Shown one piece after another: positions 38,071 to 49,069 of a DNA stretch of 64,000 nucleotides. The stretch's first letter is position 1. The number at the start of each line of letters is the position of its first letter. Below the pieces are notes generated by a model, which did not search any database, had not been told where the DNA came from, and saw only the letters and a list, made by a program, of their open reading frames with translations. Origin of the DNA: Anoplopoma fimbria (lineage: Eukaryota; Chordata; Actinopteri; Perciformes; Anoplopomatidae); NCBI RefSeq assembly GCF_027596085.1, contig NC_072458.1, positions 20,509,351-20,573,350 on the forward strand, written 5' to 3'. The position numbers were made by a program, and so were the translations under genes.

Positions 38071-38210
38071 ATGGTGAAGGCATGACTCGCCCAAGTCTGC
38101 CTCTGATTGGTTCAAACTGATATTTTTAACCTTACCAATCTCACAACCAACGAAGTCAACAGGTACTAGCCAATCAGAGGCGGAGTATGGCGGGTCATGC
38201 CTTCACCATA
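38071..38210. repeat. Imperfect hairpin, about 42-bp arms
   Basis: The arm starting ATGGTGAAGGCATGACTCGC (38071) pairs with the reverse complement of the sequence ending GGTCATGCCTTCACCAT (38210), including the shared CTGCCTCTGATTGG / CCAATCAGAGGCGGAG blocks. The spacer is about 50 bp. It looks like the core or ends of a MITE; the flanking ATTGTGGGTAATGTAGGCCC is a familiar fish-repeat sequence. Confidence 0.6.
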
Positions 38211-40018
38211 ACAGGATTTGAAATTTAGCATGCAGAAGTGTCTGTGGTCGAGCTGCATTGTGGGTAATGTAGGCCCCATGTTTTAGAGGTTTGGTGAGCA
38301 ATGCTTGATCAGTGGAGTACTCTTAAGTATATTTTCAATAACTGCAGGTTTAGTCCTCAACATTTCACCGAAGCATCACTTTTTCAGGAGTGGGACATTT
38401 TGCAGCTGATGCCAATCTGCTCTTTCCACCCTTGCACACCAAATAACACTTGGACGGCTCCGGCTTCACAGTGTGCTTCCAGTAAAAGAACTGGTGGTAC
38501 CATCCGCTTTCCAGTTCACACACATACACACACACACACAAATACACAAAGTGTCAAACCACAACACACTCGCATTGCCAGGAAGGGGTCAAATTAATGG
38601 CTGACTTTGCAGCTCTCGGGCAGACGCTCAGACACACACAAACACACACAAACACACACACAATCATTTCCATTCCACTTCTCCCCCTTCTCCTCCCTTC
38701 CGCTCACTGCCACCCTCTGCTCCCCCCCTCGTCCTCTCTCTAATTTGCATAATATACTCTCTCCCTCTGAAGATGCACACACAAACACACACACAATAAC
38801 ACACACTCACACACAGAGCTGACAGATGGCACCACTGGCTTCAGACACAGCGCAGAGCGGGAATGTGAGGGGAATGGAGGGAAGAGGAGAATGTTCTGGT
38901 AAAATAAACACATGCACACACACGCAATAATACCATAATTATCCTGGGCACTGGCCTTGGCACTAACCTGGGGAAAACCCTGATGTGCCAACTCACTGCA
39001 CCCGATGACCTACCAAAACCAGCAGGAGAGGAACACACTGTCACACACACACATATATATATATATGCCCATGCACAGGCTTAATTATGCAAAGACATGC
39101 ATGCCTGCAGAAAGTCAGTGGAGGAGAAGGGAAATCTTAAGTACACAGACATAATAAAGTCATCCGTCCTTATCCATGCTTCTTAATCGATTTGCTTCAT
39201 TTTATTTTGTCTCTATCTATAAACCATTTTTGTGTTTGACTGGCAGCGATGGTGGTAAGAGTGTGTATATGCTGTCGGGCTGAGTTATCCTCGTAAAGCT
39301 CTGGGCCTGATTATCCTGCGATGACTCATCCAGGGAGAGGGCGAGAGAGAGCGAGAGAGGTGAACTCAGTGCACAGGAACCCAACAACCAGGCCACTGGT
39401 TACATAGCTATAAACAGAGAGAGAGAGAACTAAAAGAACTGGGCCTTTGGAAGTCATCAAACAGTGCAATCCCCGGCTCGGACATGCGAGAGCTCAACTA
39501 GAACGAGGACAGATCACACACAGGTTTTCGTCACGCCAGACACACACACACAAACAGACTATCATTCAGCTGGCTTCTTTTTTTTTTTTTTTTGCAGCAT
39601 GTTTATCGTAGCCGCGCAAGATGGGCCACTCTTGCCGGCTACCAAGTGCCGTTGTTCCCAACGTGATTCTCACCAAGTGGTACATGTCAGGTCATGTAAT
39701 TAACTTGCTAATGTAGTCGGTAATCACGGAGAGAGAGAGAGGAAAATAACAAAAACAACAGGCTGTCGCGGACAGATCTGCAGCCGGCAGGCTTTGTTGA
39801 TGGCGCGAGAACCGCGGCCGTCAGGATCAAGTTGCATAACATCTCCCTCGCCATGCAAAAAGGGACGGGGGGTTGGTGGGTAAGTGTTGACATTTAGGAT
39901 TGGCCAGACGGGGGGTCTGCAGTGGCGACAAACGTGTGTTGACATGCACACACACATGCCTTGGCACACAATCCTCCATATAAGCGTTCACGCTTTAACC
40001 ACTTTTAACTTTATTCAA

Positions 40019-40503
40019 ACAGGCCCTATTATGCTATTTTCCGGGTGCATATTTTTACCTCCAGTTACAGTGACAATATGTTTACATGCGTTAATGCTCA
40101 TAATCCTCCTTGTTTTTCTCATCCTGGCTGTCCTGCAGCACCTCTTCTCACCCTCTCTCTGAAACGCTCCATTGTAGCGCTTGCTCCTCCCTCCAGAAAG
40201 CAAAGTCTGCTCTGATTGGTCAGCTAGCCCGCTCTGTTGTGATTGGTCAACGTTTCACATTTAAAAAAACTCCAAACTTGCCAGAAGGAGGTTTTACGTC
40301 ACTTCCGTAACATTGTGACCTCATAAAGTTACGGAAGTGAAGGAGAGAATTCAATAGAGCCGTTTCAGGAGCTTCTGAGGGGGAGGGTAACTTATTTTAA
40401 GGTGGACTTCAGGTTTTACACTCTACGGACCTTTTACATGTACAAAAATATATATAACACACTAAAGAAGAGGGGAAAAGTGGAAAAGCATAATAGGGCC
40501 ACT
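40019..40503 (-). mobile_element. TTAA-flanked MITE, copy 1 of an inverted pair
   Basis: A 485-bp element with imperfect terminal inverted repeats (ACAGGCCCTATTATGC at the left, GCATAATAGGGCCACT at the right). The right flank is TTAA (40504-40507) and the left is TCAA, one change from it. It contains CTGATTGGTCAGCTAGCCCG and ACTTCCGTAAC blocks. It is the inverted counterpart of 47604-48138. TTAA target sites are typical of piggyBac-type transposases; none is encoded here. Confidence 0.75.
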
Positions 40504-40529
40504 TTAAATAAACTTGCAATATTATTATA

Positions 40530-40590
40530 TTCCTTTATTGATCCCCATGGGGGAAATTCGGGTGTTGCAGCAGCTCAACTACACAGAAAC
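40530..40590 (-). repeat. LINE-like 3' tail fragment
   Basis: ATTCCTTTATTGATCCCCAT followed by GGGGGAAATTCGGGTGTTGC recurs as the reverse complement at 59882-59922. I take it for the 3' end of a fish LINE family, reading on the minus strand here. Confidence 0.5.
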
Positions 40591-41039
40591 AGATAATAAA
40601 TACACATATTATTTAATATCCGTTTCTGTGTAGTATATTGATAATATTTCTACTTTTGCACAGATTCCATTTCCCATTGAAGCTCTGAGGCATGTATACT
40701 CTCTCACATTGGCCAAGAGTTTAGAGCTTGAGTGGGTTTTTTGTGTACACTTCCTACTCATTCACATGCCACATTCACAGCATATATACTCACAAACATA
40801 TGCAAACACCCACGAGACTTTGGAACCAATTTTTCAACAGTCAAAGTTTATCTTATTTAACTTTATTGGCTTGGAGCATTGACAAAGTTCTGTGCTTTCC
40901 CCTGAGGAGGCTCTTATGTTTTACTCAAATATTATTTCCCATAGGAGCACTCGCACTTCTGGGTAACTTCTGGTTACTTTACCAATGTAATGTTTGCTCT
41001 GTTTGAGCTGAATATTTCCAAAGGCCTCCCAAGTCATGA

Positions 41040-41042
41040 AGG

Positions 41043-41081
<39 letters not shown>

Positions 41082-41103
41082 TAACGAACCAAAAGCACAA
41101 GTT

Positions 41104-41173
<70 letters not shown>

Positions 41174-41200
41174 TAACGAACCAAAAGCACAAGTTAAACC
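41040..41200. repeat. CA microsatellite with duplicated 29-bp unit
   Basis: Two CA tracts (41044-41078 and 41106-41170) are each followed by the same 29-bp sequence, CTGTAACGAACCAAAAGCAC plus AAGTTAAAC, at 41079-41107 and 41171-41199. One duplication of the block (CA tract plus unit), followed by CA expansion, explains the pattern. Confidence 0.9.
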
Positions 41201-41699
41201 TCCGCAATCAGCCAGCTCACCCTTCACCTTGTTTTCTATTGGCCCAGGCGTTTGCTGAGTCAGTAGCAAAAGTTTTTTCTGGTTAAATAGCTCTGCAACC
41301 ACGGAAAGAAAGCTCTACATCGAGGTAACATTTCTTCGTTTAACTCAAGCCAAACCACGCCAAAAAAAAAACAACACCAACATCAAGGAACATCGAAAGT
41401 GGTCAGTGACAAGAAAAACTGCTGGACAGAATGTCGGACCTAAGGACAGGAAATGGACCTACGAAACACCTTTTTGAGTGATATATATTTGATTTGTCTT
41501 TTTCAAAAGAGGAGTATTTTGTCAGACTGATATTATAGCAGAGAACGTAGCAGTTTGTTTGTCGGTGAATAGACTGAAAATACTAAAATGATTGTCTGTT
41601 TATATAATAGTTTAGATATTGTGGATTTTTAAAGTATTTACTTCTATATTATTCTTAACTGTGTGATTACTTATTTACAGTACTTGCTTTTTTACTATG

Positions 41700-41790
41700 T
41701 CTCTTGTTTGCACTATCCTCTCTGCTGCTGTAATCCTGAAAATGTCCCCGCTGTGGGAGTAATAAAGGATTATCTTATTTTATCTTACAA
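41700..41790 (+). repeat. LINE-like 3' tail
   Basis: CTGCTGCTGTAATCCTGAAA, TGTCCCCGCTGTGGGAGTAA and TAAAGGATTATCTTATTTTA form the familiar 3' end of a fish LINE family. The reverse complement of a related tail lies at about 60685-60750. Confidence 0.55.
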
Positions 41791-43201
41791 CTCCTCATGA
41801 CCCCGGACTAGTTCCTCATGTGTCTTTGCCACCTGCTGCTGATTAAAGTGAAAGTGGGTTAGCCCTGAAGTTAGCCACAACTTCTGCCCACTTAAAGTGA
41901 ACTGACCTTTAACGTGGACCATCTATTCTCATTTAAGTGACAAGCTGCTTCTCCGAGTTCTGCTCAGCACCCCCCCACTGAGAATATGTGACTATACAAT
42001 TTTTGCCAGGATAATCTACTGGCTGGCACCCCGTGAATTAAAAAAATAACAAGAAAATACACAAAAAGCAGTCACAACAAACACATACTGTATGTCTGTT
42101 GAGCATGATTGAACGGGACTGGGTGGCGCTCTCACAGCACTAACTGTCACCACAGTGAGAGGTCAAACAGAAACAGTAACACAGCTTATATAAGTCACAA
42201 TAACAAGGGCAGGGGGGAGAGAGGGCGGGAGGGGTGAGGGAGTGCGAATATCTGTGTGTGTATGTGTTTTTGAGTGTGTGTGTGTAGGAACTTATTCTTT
42301 GTCAGTTTTTCAATAATGATCTCTATAAATAATCCCTGAAGGAAGTTTTTACACCTAGACACACATACTGCTTCTTTCATAACTTCTAGTTGCATCATCT
42401 TTTATCTTTAAAAATAACACCTTCTCTTTTGTGCAACGAAATATAAATGAGGACAAATCATTTTTGAAGATATTTGTGGATACATAGTCTGAGATTCGAG
42501 CCGACGGGTGGACATGAAAAGCCTAGCTGTGTTGTGGTGACGTGTTCCCACTTTTCCCAACAAGCATTCGTTATGTGGTGGTTGTTAGCAATTTAAAAGG
42601 GGATACATCATGACTACACACTTTTTCAATGCTTGTGCACCACCATAAGGGTATCTAGTGTGCCTTTGAACCGATTAACAGTGAAAAAAGACAACCCAGT
42701 CAGCTTTTTTTAAAGGTGTCTAGCTCAGAAAACATGTCATTCAAAAAGCCATTCAGATTTGGCTCCCCTTCCTATGTCACATGCAGTCTTAGATCTCCAC
42801 CTCAACAGCTGGAGAACTATCTTTGCAAAGTTGCATCATCTTTTCTCAGGAGGTGGGCTGAAAGAGACAGGTGCTGAAAATAAATTGTTTTAGACAGAGT
42901 GTGAATATATATATCTCTCAGATATATTCAGAGAGACCGTATTAGGACAATAATGTGATTTTTACAATCGGGATTGTGCGATAAGAGCTGATTCTGCTCT
43001 TATGACTCTAAGCCTGTGCACTTGCAGGCTGAGTAGAGCTCAGAATTTACTTTGCACTTTTGCCATAAATATAATTCCAGCTCCCCCACACACACACACA
43101 CACTCAGAAACACTGTGCTGTGTTAATCCCACATTATACAGAAGCGGGTGTCAAGATAATGTTTGCCGTCGGTTGTGTAGAAATGAGTAGACTGTCAAAT
43201 C

Positions 43202-43680
43202 CATAGACTGTATACAAGACGTGGAGGTAGTCTTCGCTATGTCACCCATTGGTTTGAGGACTGCAGTTTTGAAGCCTCGAGTTCAGCGATTTGGCTGTCG
43301 CCATCTTGGCTTTTTGGAACCAATGAATGGAAATTACCAAATTTGAAATGCGGAGGAGTGACGTAGAGACTAGGTCTCTGGTAGCGACAGCGACCTGTCA
43401 ATCAAAGAAGCCCCGCCCTAAAGCATGCTTTGCTTTATGGTCTATTTGACTCTAAATGGAGCATCATTTACTAAATTAACATCATGCTGTATTGAAGAAG
43501 ACTTGAAACTAGAGATTGAGACCATAAACTCATGTTTACAATGTTTACTGAGGGAATAAATCAAGAGAGAAGTAGAGTCACTCATAGACTTCTATACAAC
43601 CAGACTTCTTTTTGCAACCAGAGGAGTCGCCTCCTGCTGGTCAGTAGAAAGAATGCAAGTTTGAGGCACTTCCACATTGG
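43202..43680 (+). repeat. Dispersed repeat, copy 4 of 4
   Basis: The most complete copy, from ATAGACTGTATACAAGACG to the GAGGCACTTCCACATTGG region. It aligns along its length with copy 2 and partly with copies 1 and 3, all in the same orientation. Confidence 0.7.
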
Positions 43681-45533
43681 CTTTACTGGTCAGAACTGAG
43701 GGTTGAACTGGTGTATTAATGAGGGCAATTAATCAGCAGATTAAATGTCCTGATAAATCAACTTCAAACTAGTGTTTAAAAAGACTGTAAAGAAAGAAAA
43801 AATGTATCTTAGATTAAATGCTAACATAGCTGTTGTGATAGAAGCTGAATTTGATCAACAGACGAGACATTCAAAATCTCAGCATGACTTAAGAAACAGG
43901 AGGGGTGTTGTGAAAGGACGAAAAAAAAAATGGATCTGGAAAGTCCATGACTGATTTAGAAAGACAGTTCACATGGGGGGGGGGGGAGAGATGGCGAAAC
44001 GTCACATCTCAAGAGGACAGAAGGCCAACAGAGGACAAGACAGGAAGAGGTGTAGAGGACAGAGAGCGAGAGAGGGTGGGGGGGGATTTTTCTATAAGCA
44101 GAAGCTAAAGAGGTCAGACTGCTAGTTTCTGGGTCAGAGAGCATTATACAAGCAGCCGCGCTGAGCCCTCGTCCTCGGCCCTGTGGCGACGCAGCAATGT
44201 GGACAGGCTTCTACCAACTGTGACCGCACATTAGGCACTTACTGGGAGCCATACAGCCACTGCTCAGGGCGTCAACACATAAAGTTGCCCTTTATTCTAA
44301 TCCACAACATAAAGGGACACACACAGAAATACATCTAAGAAGCTGGCAGCCAGCAGCGGGGTGTGTGTGTGTGTGTGAGTGTATGCGGTCTGACTGGCAC
44401 GAATGTTAACCTCGACTCTCATCAGTAATGGTCCCAGGAACACAGCTGAAGGCGTAAACACTGGGAGGTAACACATACAGGACATGGTATGGAATATATA
44501 CACACACACGACACAAGAGGGATTTTCAAGTCGGAGTTGTCAGCGGGGCATTACGCATGGAGTGGTTTATTTTCATGTCACATTCCTAACGTTGGTTTAG
44601 CCTGCGACTTGTCTGAGAACTTAAATTTAGCCCAATCTCCAAAAGCTCGGAGGAGGACTCTCATGCAATAAAAATAAATTACATGTTTAGGGTTCATGCC
44701 AAATCGTTCCCACTGAACATGAAACAAACTGCTGCTGATGGTTTAAAGGGATATTACACAGATGAAGTATGGCATTACAATAAAGTAGGAGATTTTGAAA
44801 AGAATGGTCAGAATGAGAGCCGAGAGAGGTTGAAAGGTCATGAACTTAAGTCCCCTGTGTGGTTGAAGCTCCAAAGCTGGATGCTATTAAGTTATCAATT
44901 TGACCCTGCGTTAAGCCCCGCCCCCCACTGCTGCTCCGTCAAGCTGTCAGAGCTACCACTGTCACTAACTGCACTCCCTGAAGAATATTATCTATTTTTT
45001 TTGTTCTACAGTATGCATTGGAAGGATATATCCAGGATGTCAAATTGATTCAGCAGTGAAAACATGTTCAAAACATAAAAATAGAAGCTACGGATCAAAG
45101 TGTAAAAGTCAACCATCACATCAGAAAATTAAATTAATTAACAACAGTGTTCCTGCACAGCCGGGTAGCTCTTTAATCACTGTTAATTCAATCATTAAAG
45201 AGCAAAAGCAGCATGTGTGTACTTTCAGTATTCCTTCGTTAGCTAGCGTAGCATAGGAGTGCTAACAGTTGTTAATAACGTGCTAATGTATTCTGCTAAT
45301 GTTAGCTCCGGAGGCTTTTATATAGAAAGGTAACGTTTTGAACATGTATCTCCTTCACACCTCCCTGGGTATCAAGTATCACTATTACCTGATAGCATTG
45401 TTTTTTCAGATAGCCCATGGCTAGTTAACGTTACGCCGCATGTTACTGCAGGCTTTATGTGAAGAATTTGAAGAAAACATCCCATAAGAGTGCATGCTGG
45501 TCTACACGGAGAAGGGTGTGATGGGTAATAGTG

Positions 45534-45793
45534 GCGGCTGTGGCGTAGTGGAGAGCAAGGTAGTTCTCCAGTCAGAGGGTCGGTGGTTCGATACCCGGCT
45601 TCGGCAGTCGATGTGTCCTTGGGCAAGACACTTAACCCCAAGTTGCTCCCGAAGGCTTGCCATTGGTGTGGACTGGATGTTGCATGAATGTTAGTTATGT
45701 CATCAGTGTGTGAATGGGTGAATGATATGTAACATACTACTGATTGTAAGTCACTTTGGATAAAAGCGTCTGCTAAATGACTGTAATGTAATA
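45534..45793 (+). mobile_element. tRNA-derived SINE
   Basis: The head carries RNA polymerase III promoter boxes: A box TGGCGTAGTGG (45541-45551) and B box GGTTCGATACC (45585-45595), about 34 bp apart as in tRNA genes. The body continues with CCTTGGGCAAGACACTTAAC, and the tail GGATAAAAGCGTCTGCTAAA-TGACTGTAATGTAA matches the L2-LINE-like ends that many fish SINEs share for reverse transcription in trans. It is not a functional tRNA gene. Confidence 0.85.
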
Positions 45794-46920
45794 GTATAGG
45801 TAATAGAGGATGAATGCCTACACCTACCAAGTGTCAACACCTTGTAGAGACCTGTGAATCAAAAATGTTGACTGGTTGATATGACTTCCTGTTGGGAGTT
45901 GGGTTCAAAACAGAAACAACAAGGCGTAACCAGACAATTATAAAAGGTAATCCCCCACAAACGTTACAAACTAACCCTGGACAATTTCAACTCACAGTCC
46001 ATTAACTAGCTTATTCCTGACTTTTCAGCCTTATTACATTCTTCATCAGTGGATAGAGTTTTTTTCTTTTGATGACATGCAAGCTCAGTGGTTGTTAGGT
46101 TTTAGCTCATAGCACTTTTACTACTTTTAGTCCATGTTGACTTGAAGTTAAGCATGAACGGTTTAACAAAACAATTCAAACTTGAGACTTTTCCCTGTTT
46201 CACACCTTCTTTACCAGCGATGGTAAGGTGGAGTTGTCACAGAGATGGATGCTAGCTCAGGAGGTAAAACAAAGGTTAGTGTTAAAAGTTAGTATGTTGA
46301 CCTTGAAATGGAACAATTATGTTATGCTGTTATTTTCAAGTTTTAATTAGTCACTGTTTTTGGTGGCTTATTTGAACTGAAATTACATTTGGGTGAAAAA
46401 CCTCCAGCAGAGGAGGCCCTTCTTTCTTTGTTATGAAGCGAGCTGCTTTTATACAATAAAGTACTGCTTACTGCTGATTAAATGTGATTAATCCAAAAGC
46501 AAAAAAATGGCACAATTGCCTTTTGACTACTCCTGAATGCCTTCCATTCATTTAGCCATCACAGTTAGACTAAATGTAACGGATGTTTGGGCAGCAGCTA
46601 TTAAAGAACTAAACATGCCACTTTCACCTCATTCATAAACTACACTCTGGGTAAAGAGCCAAAATATTACATGTAGAAAGAAAAAAAAAAGGGAAGAATA
46701 ATCTTTCAAGGACAAATAATGGACCCAATGGAAAGTGAAAGCAGCCATTAGACAAAAAGGGACAAGAGAGAGCAAGAGAAAAGAGGCAAATATCTTTCCA
46801 ATTATCAGCTGTGGAGCATGTTCTTAAGAGCGAGCTGAAAGGACAGGTTATTAAGCTTTAATGCATCACAGCATAGGAACCATTCAAGGCCTTCTCCGCC
46901 ATTAAACCGACCACCAGCCT

Positions 46921-46924
<4 letters not shown>

Positions 46925-46969
<45 letters not shown>
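46925..46969. repeat. (TG)n microsatellite
   Basis: A pure GT run of about 45 bp ending in GCACGC. Confidence 0.95.
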
Positions 46970-46970
<1 letters not shown>

Positions 46971-47603
46971 ACGCCGTACATGTCCACAGCTAAGCACCTC
47001 ACGCTAAACACTTAAACACTGGTAATGAGAGTGAGAGTGCTGGCTAGTCCGCTTACAGGGAGAACAATTGCAGATTTAGCCAACAAGGGCATTTTCATTC
47101 CCTTCTTCAGATGGGATTAGTGCACATGCAGAAAACAGGAGTCACATTTTCCCTAATAAAAACACTCAACAGGAGAGAGAAAATACTGCTGGAACCATGC
47201 CCAAAGAGGGTATACAATATGTATGAAAGCATTTGATGAATCCTTGAGCAAAAGAGAGGAGAAAAAAAACGAGATTCAATCACATTTGTACTGGATGTAA
47301 CATCCTTTTCATGATAGAAGAGAGGTAGATCTGGAGGGAATGCATATAGGAAACGGTGCAAAGATTCCTCATGGAATATGGGCCGGATTTCTGGCTTCAA
47401 TTGCCCGTCTTTTTCTGTTGAAAGCAAACAGATAACATGATGAAATTTCTACGGATGATATGCCCTGGGTGTGTGCGTTAGTGTGCAGTGTAGGTTGATT
47501 CTACAAACAAAGCCAGAATTGATTCTCCTTATTGAAATCCACCACATGATATCTGAGGGGAATCCATCTGCTCAGAGAAGCTCTCTTGCGCTCACTTATT
47601 TAA

Positions 47604-48138
47604 AGTGGCCCTATTATGCTTTTCCACTTTTTCCCTCTCCTTTAGTGTGTTATATATATTTTTGTACATGTAAAAGGTCCGTAGAGTGTGAAACCTGAAG
47701 TCCACGCCTAAAAGGAGTTACCCTCCACCTCAGAAGCTCCTGAAACGGCTCCATTGAATTCTCTCCTTCACTTCCGTAACTTTATGAGGTCACAATGTTA
47801 CGGAAGTGACGTAAAAAACTCCTTCCGGCTAGTTTGGCCCTCAAACAAACAAAAGAGAGAGACGGAGCTAAAGCTCGGGAGGAAGAGTTTGTTGAAATGT
47901 GAAATGTTGACCAATCACAACAGAGCGGGCTAGCTGACCAATCAGAGCAGACTTTGCTTTCTGGAGGGAGGAGCAAGCGCTACAATGGAGCGTTTCAGAG
48001 AGAGGGTGAGAAGAGGTGCTGCAGGACAGCCAGGATGAGAAAAACAAGGAGGATTATGAGCATTAACGCATTTAAACATGTTGAAACTGTAACTTGAGAT
48101 AAAAATATGCACCCGGAAAATAGCACAATAGGGCCTGT
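47604..48138 (+). mobile_element. TTAA-flanked MITE, copy 2 of an inverted pair
   Basis: A 535-bp element bounded by exact TTAA on both sides (47600-47603 and 48139-48142), with ends AGTGGCCCTATTATGC and GCACAATAGGGCCTGT. Its interior matches copy 1 in reverse orientation along most of its length; it keeps about 50 bp (around 47830-47880) that copy 1 lacks. Non-autonomous. Confidence 0.78.
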
Positions 48139-48252
48139 TTAAATAAAAAAGGCCACACAAATAACGGGATGGAAGTGGTCACAGGAGCCAGTCTGGAGAA
48201 AAAAGGAGGCACGGGATGAACCCGGGAGGATGCAGAACTTAAACGATTTGGC

Positions 48253-48254
<2 letters not shown>

Positions 48255-48302
<48 letters not shown>

Positions 48303-48307
48303 GTGTG
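48255..48307. repeat. (TG)n microsatellite
   Basis: A GT run, about 53 bp, broken once by GC near its right end. It lies about 0.1 kb after MITE copy 2. Confidence 0.95.
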
Positions 48308-48892
48308 AAGTCGCTTGGTGTGCAGGGACGTTTTGCTCAGCCAGGCGCCGCCATACGAACCCATTAACGGGACAAAACACCGTCAAACATCCCGTCCAAG
48401 TCCCTGGGATCAATGAAGAAGTATTGGCTTTGTTGCTTCTGCTCAGTCAGCCACTAACTTTCCTTCTGTCCGTCCCTGCATCCAGTGATCATCGCCATGT
48501 GTGCACACTGTGGCCCTGCGTCTGATGAGGATGATTTTTTTTTTTTTCCCGTAGATGGGATGATTAATGCGTCCGCTCTAAGATGCTGAGTGAGATTGAT
48601 GCTGCCCGCTATCCCCCTCCGTGCATAATCTTTCATCCTTACAGTAAATATGACACAATGTCCGCATGCGGGTGAACAAAAAAAAAAAAAAACTGTCTGA
48701 TTACAAACAGCTTGCAAGCCCTCGTCCCCTTTTTAATGATTACATCCAAAGGCACTCTCTCAGTCAAACGGCTGTTTCCCTTAATGAAATTAGGCGATCG
48801 CAGTATCTGCTTCCTCTGCGAGTCAGGCAAAGAATTTCCATGGGGGTCACTCGGCTAAGTAACCCTCATTAAGCAACTCTAATGTAAATGAG

Positions 48893-49069
48893 ATGCAAAT
48901 CTGGCTAAAACGGAACACTAGTTAATTTGGCCTCCTGACATTGCAAACAGTCACGGGGGGGGGATCCAATGCAAATTACATGCAAATGACAACTGACGGT
49001 CTCGGTCTCTGTTGGCTAAAGGGTAGGAGCCGATGGGTTCTGGGTCTTTTCTTTGGGGTCTATGCAAAT
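48893..49069 (+). promoter_or_regulatory. Cluster of four POU octamer sites, candidate enhancer
   Basis: Exact ATGCAAAT occurs at 48893-48900, 48969-48976, 48980-48987 and 49062-49069, all on the same strand within 177 bp. This is the consensus octamer for POU factors such as Oct1 and Pou5f/Pou3f. The surrounding 48.7-49.4 kb is single-copy, non-repetitive DNA with no open frame, and AT-rich homeodomain-type sites (TTAATGAAATTAGG, GTTAATTTGG) lie close by. No gene is near enough to name a target. Confidence 0.5.

Larger units (their letters stand above)
29730..39990. other. Non-coding region between the fusion gene and the inverted MITE pair
   Basis: No supported exon apart from whatever first exon the SET-recombinase gene needs upstream of 29729. 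Contents are the 43-bp direct repeats, dispersed repeat copies at 31180-31650 and 33296-33450, a CA tract at 32594-32642, and an imperfect hairpin at 38071-38210. A 142-codon frame at 33975-34403 matches nothing I know. The stretch 32200-32480 is AATTAATTAG-containing and largely single-copy. Confidence 0.45.
41800..47590. other. Non-coding region
   Basis: No supported exon. Dispersed repeat copy 4 (43202-43680), the SINE at 45534-45793 and a TG tract at 46925-46969 are the recognisable contents. Short runs of C or G (41970, 43975-43986, 44080) and GA-rich stretches around 44050 are simple sequence. Confidence 0.45.

Noticed and set aside
45534..45610. tRNA gene
   Set aside because: A and B boxes are present, but there is no cloverleaf acceptor stem and the LINE-like tail marks a SINE.
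45372..45830. 152-codon minus-strand frame
   Set aside because: It is the antisense of the SINE at 45534-45793.
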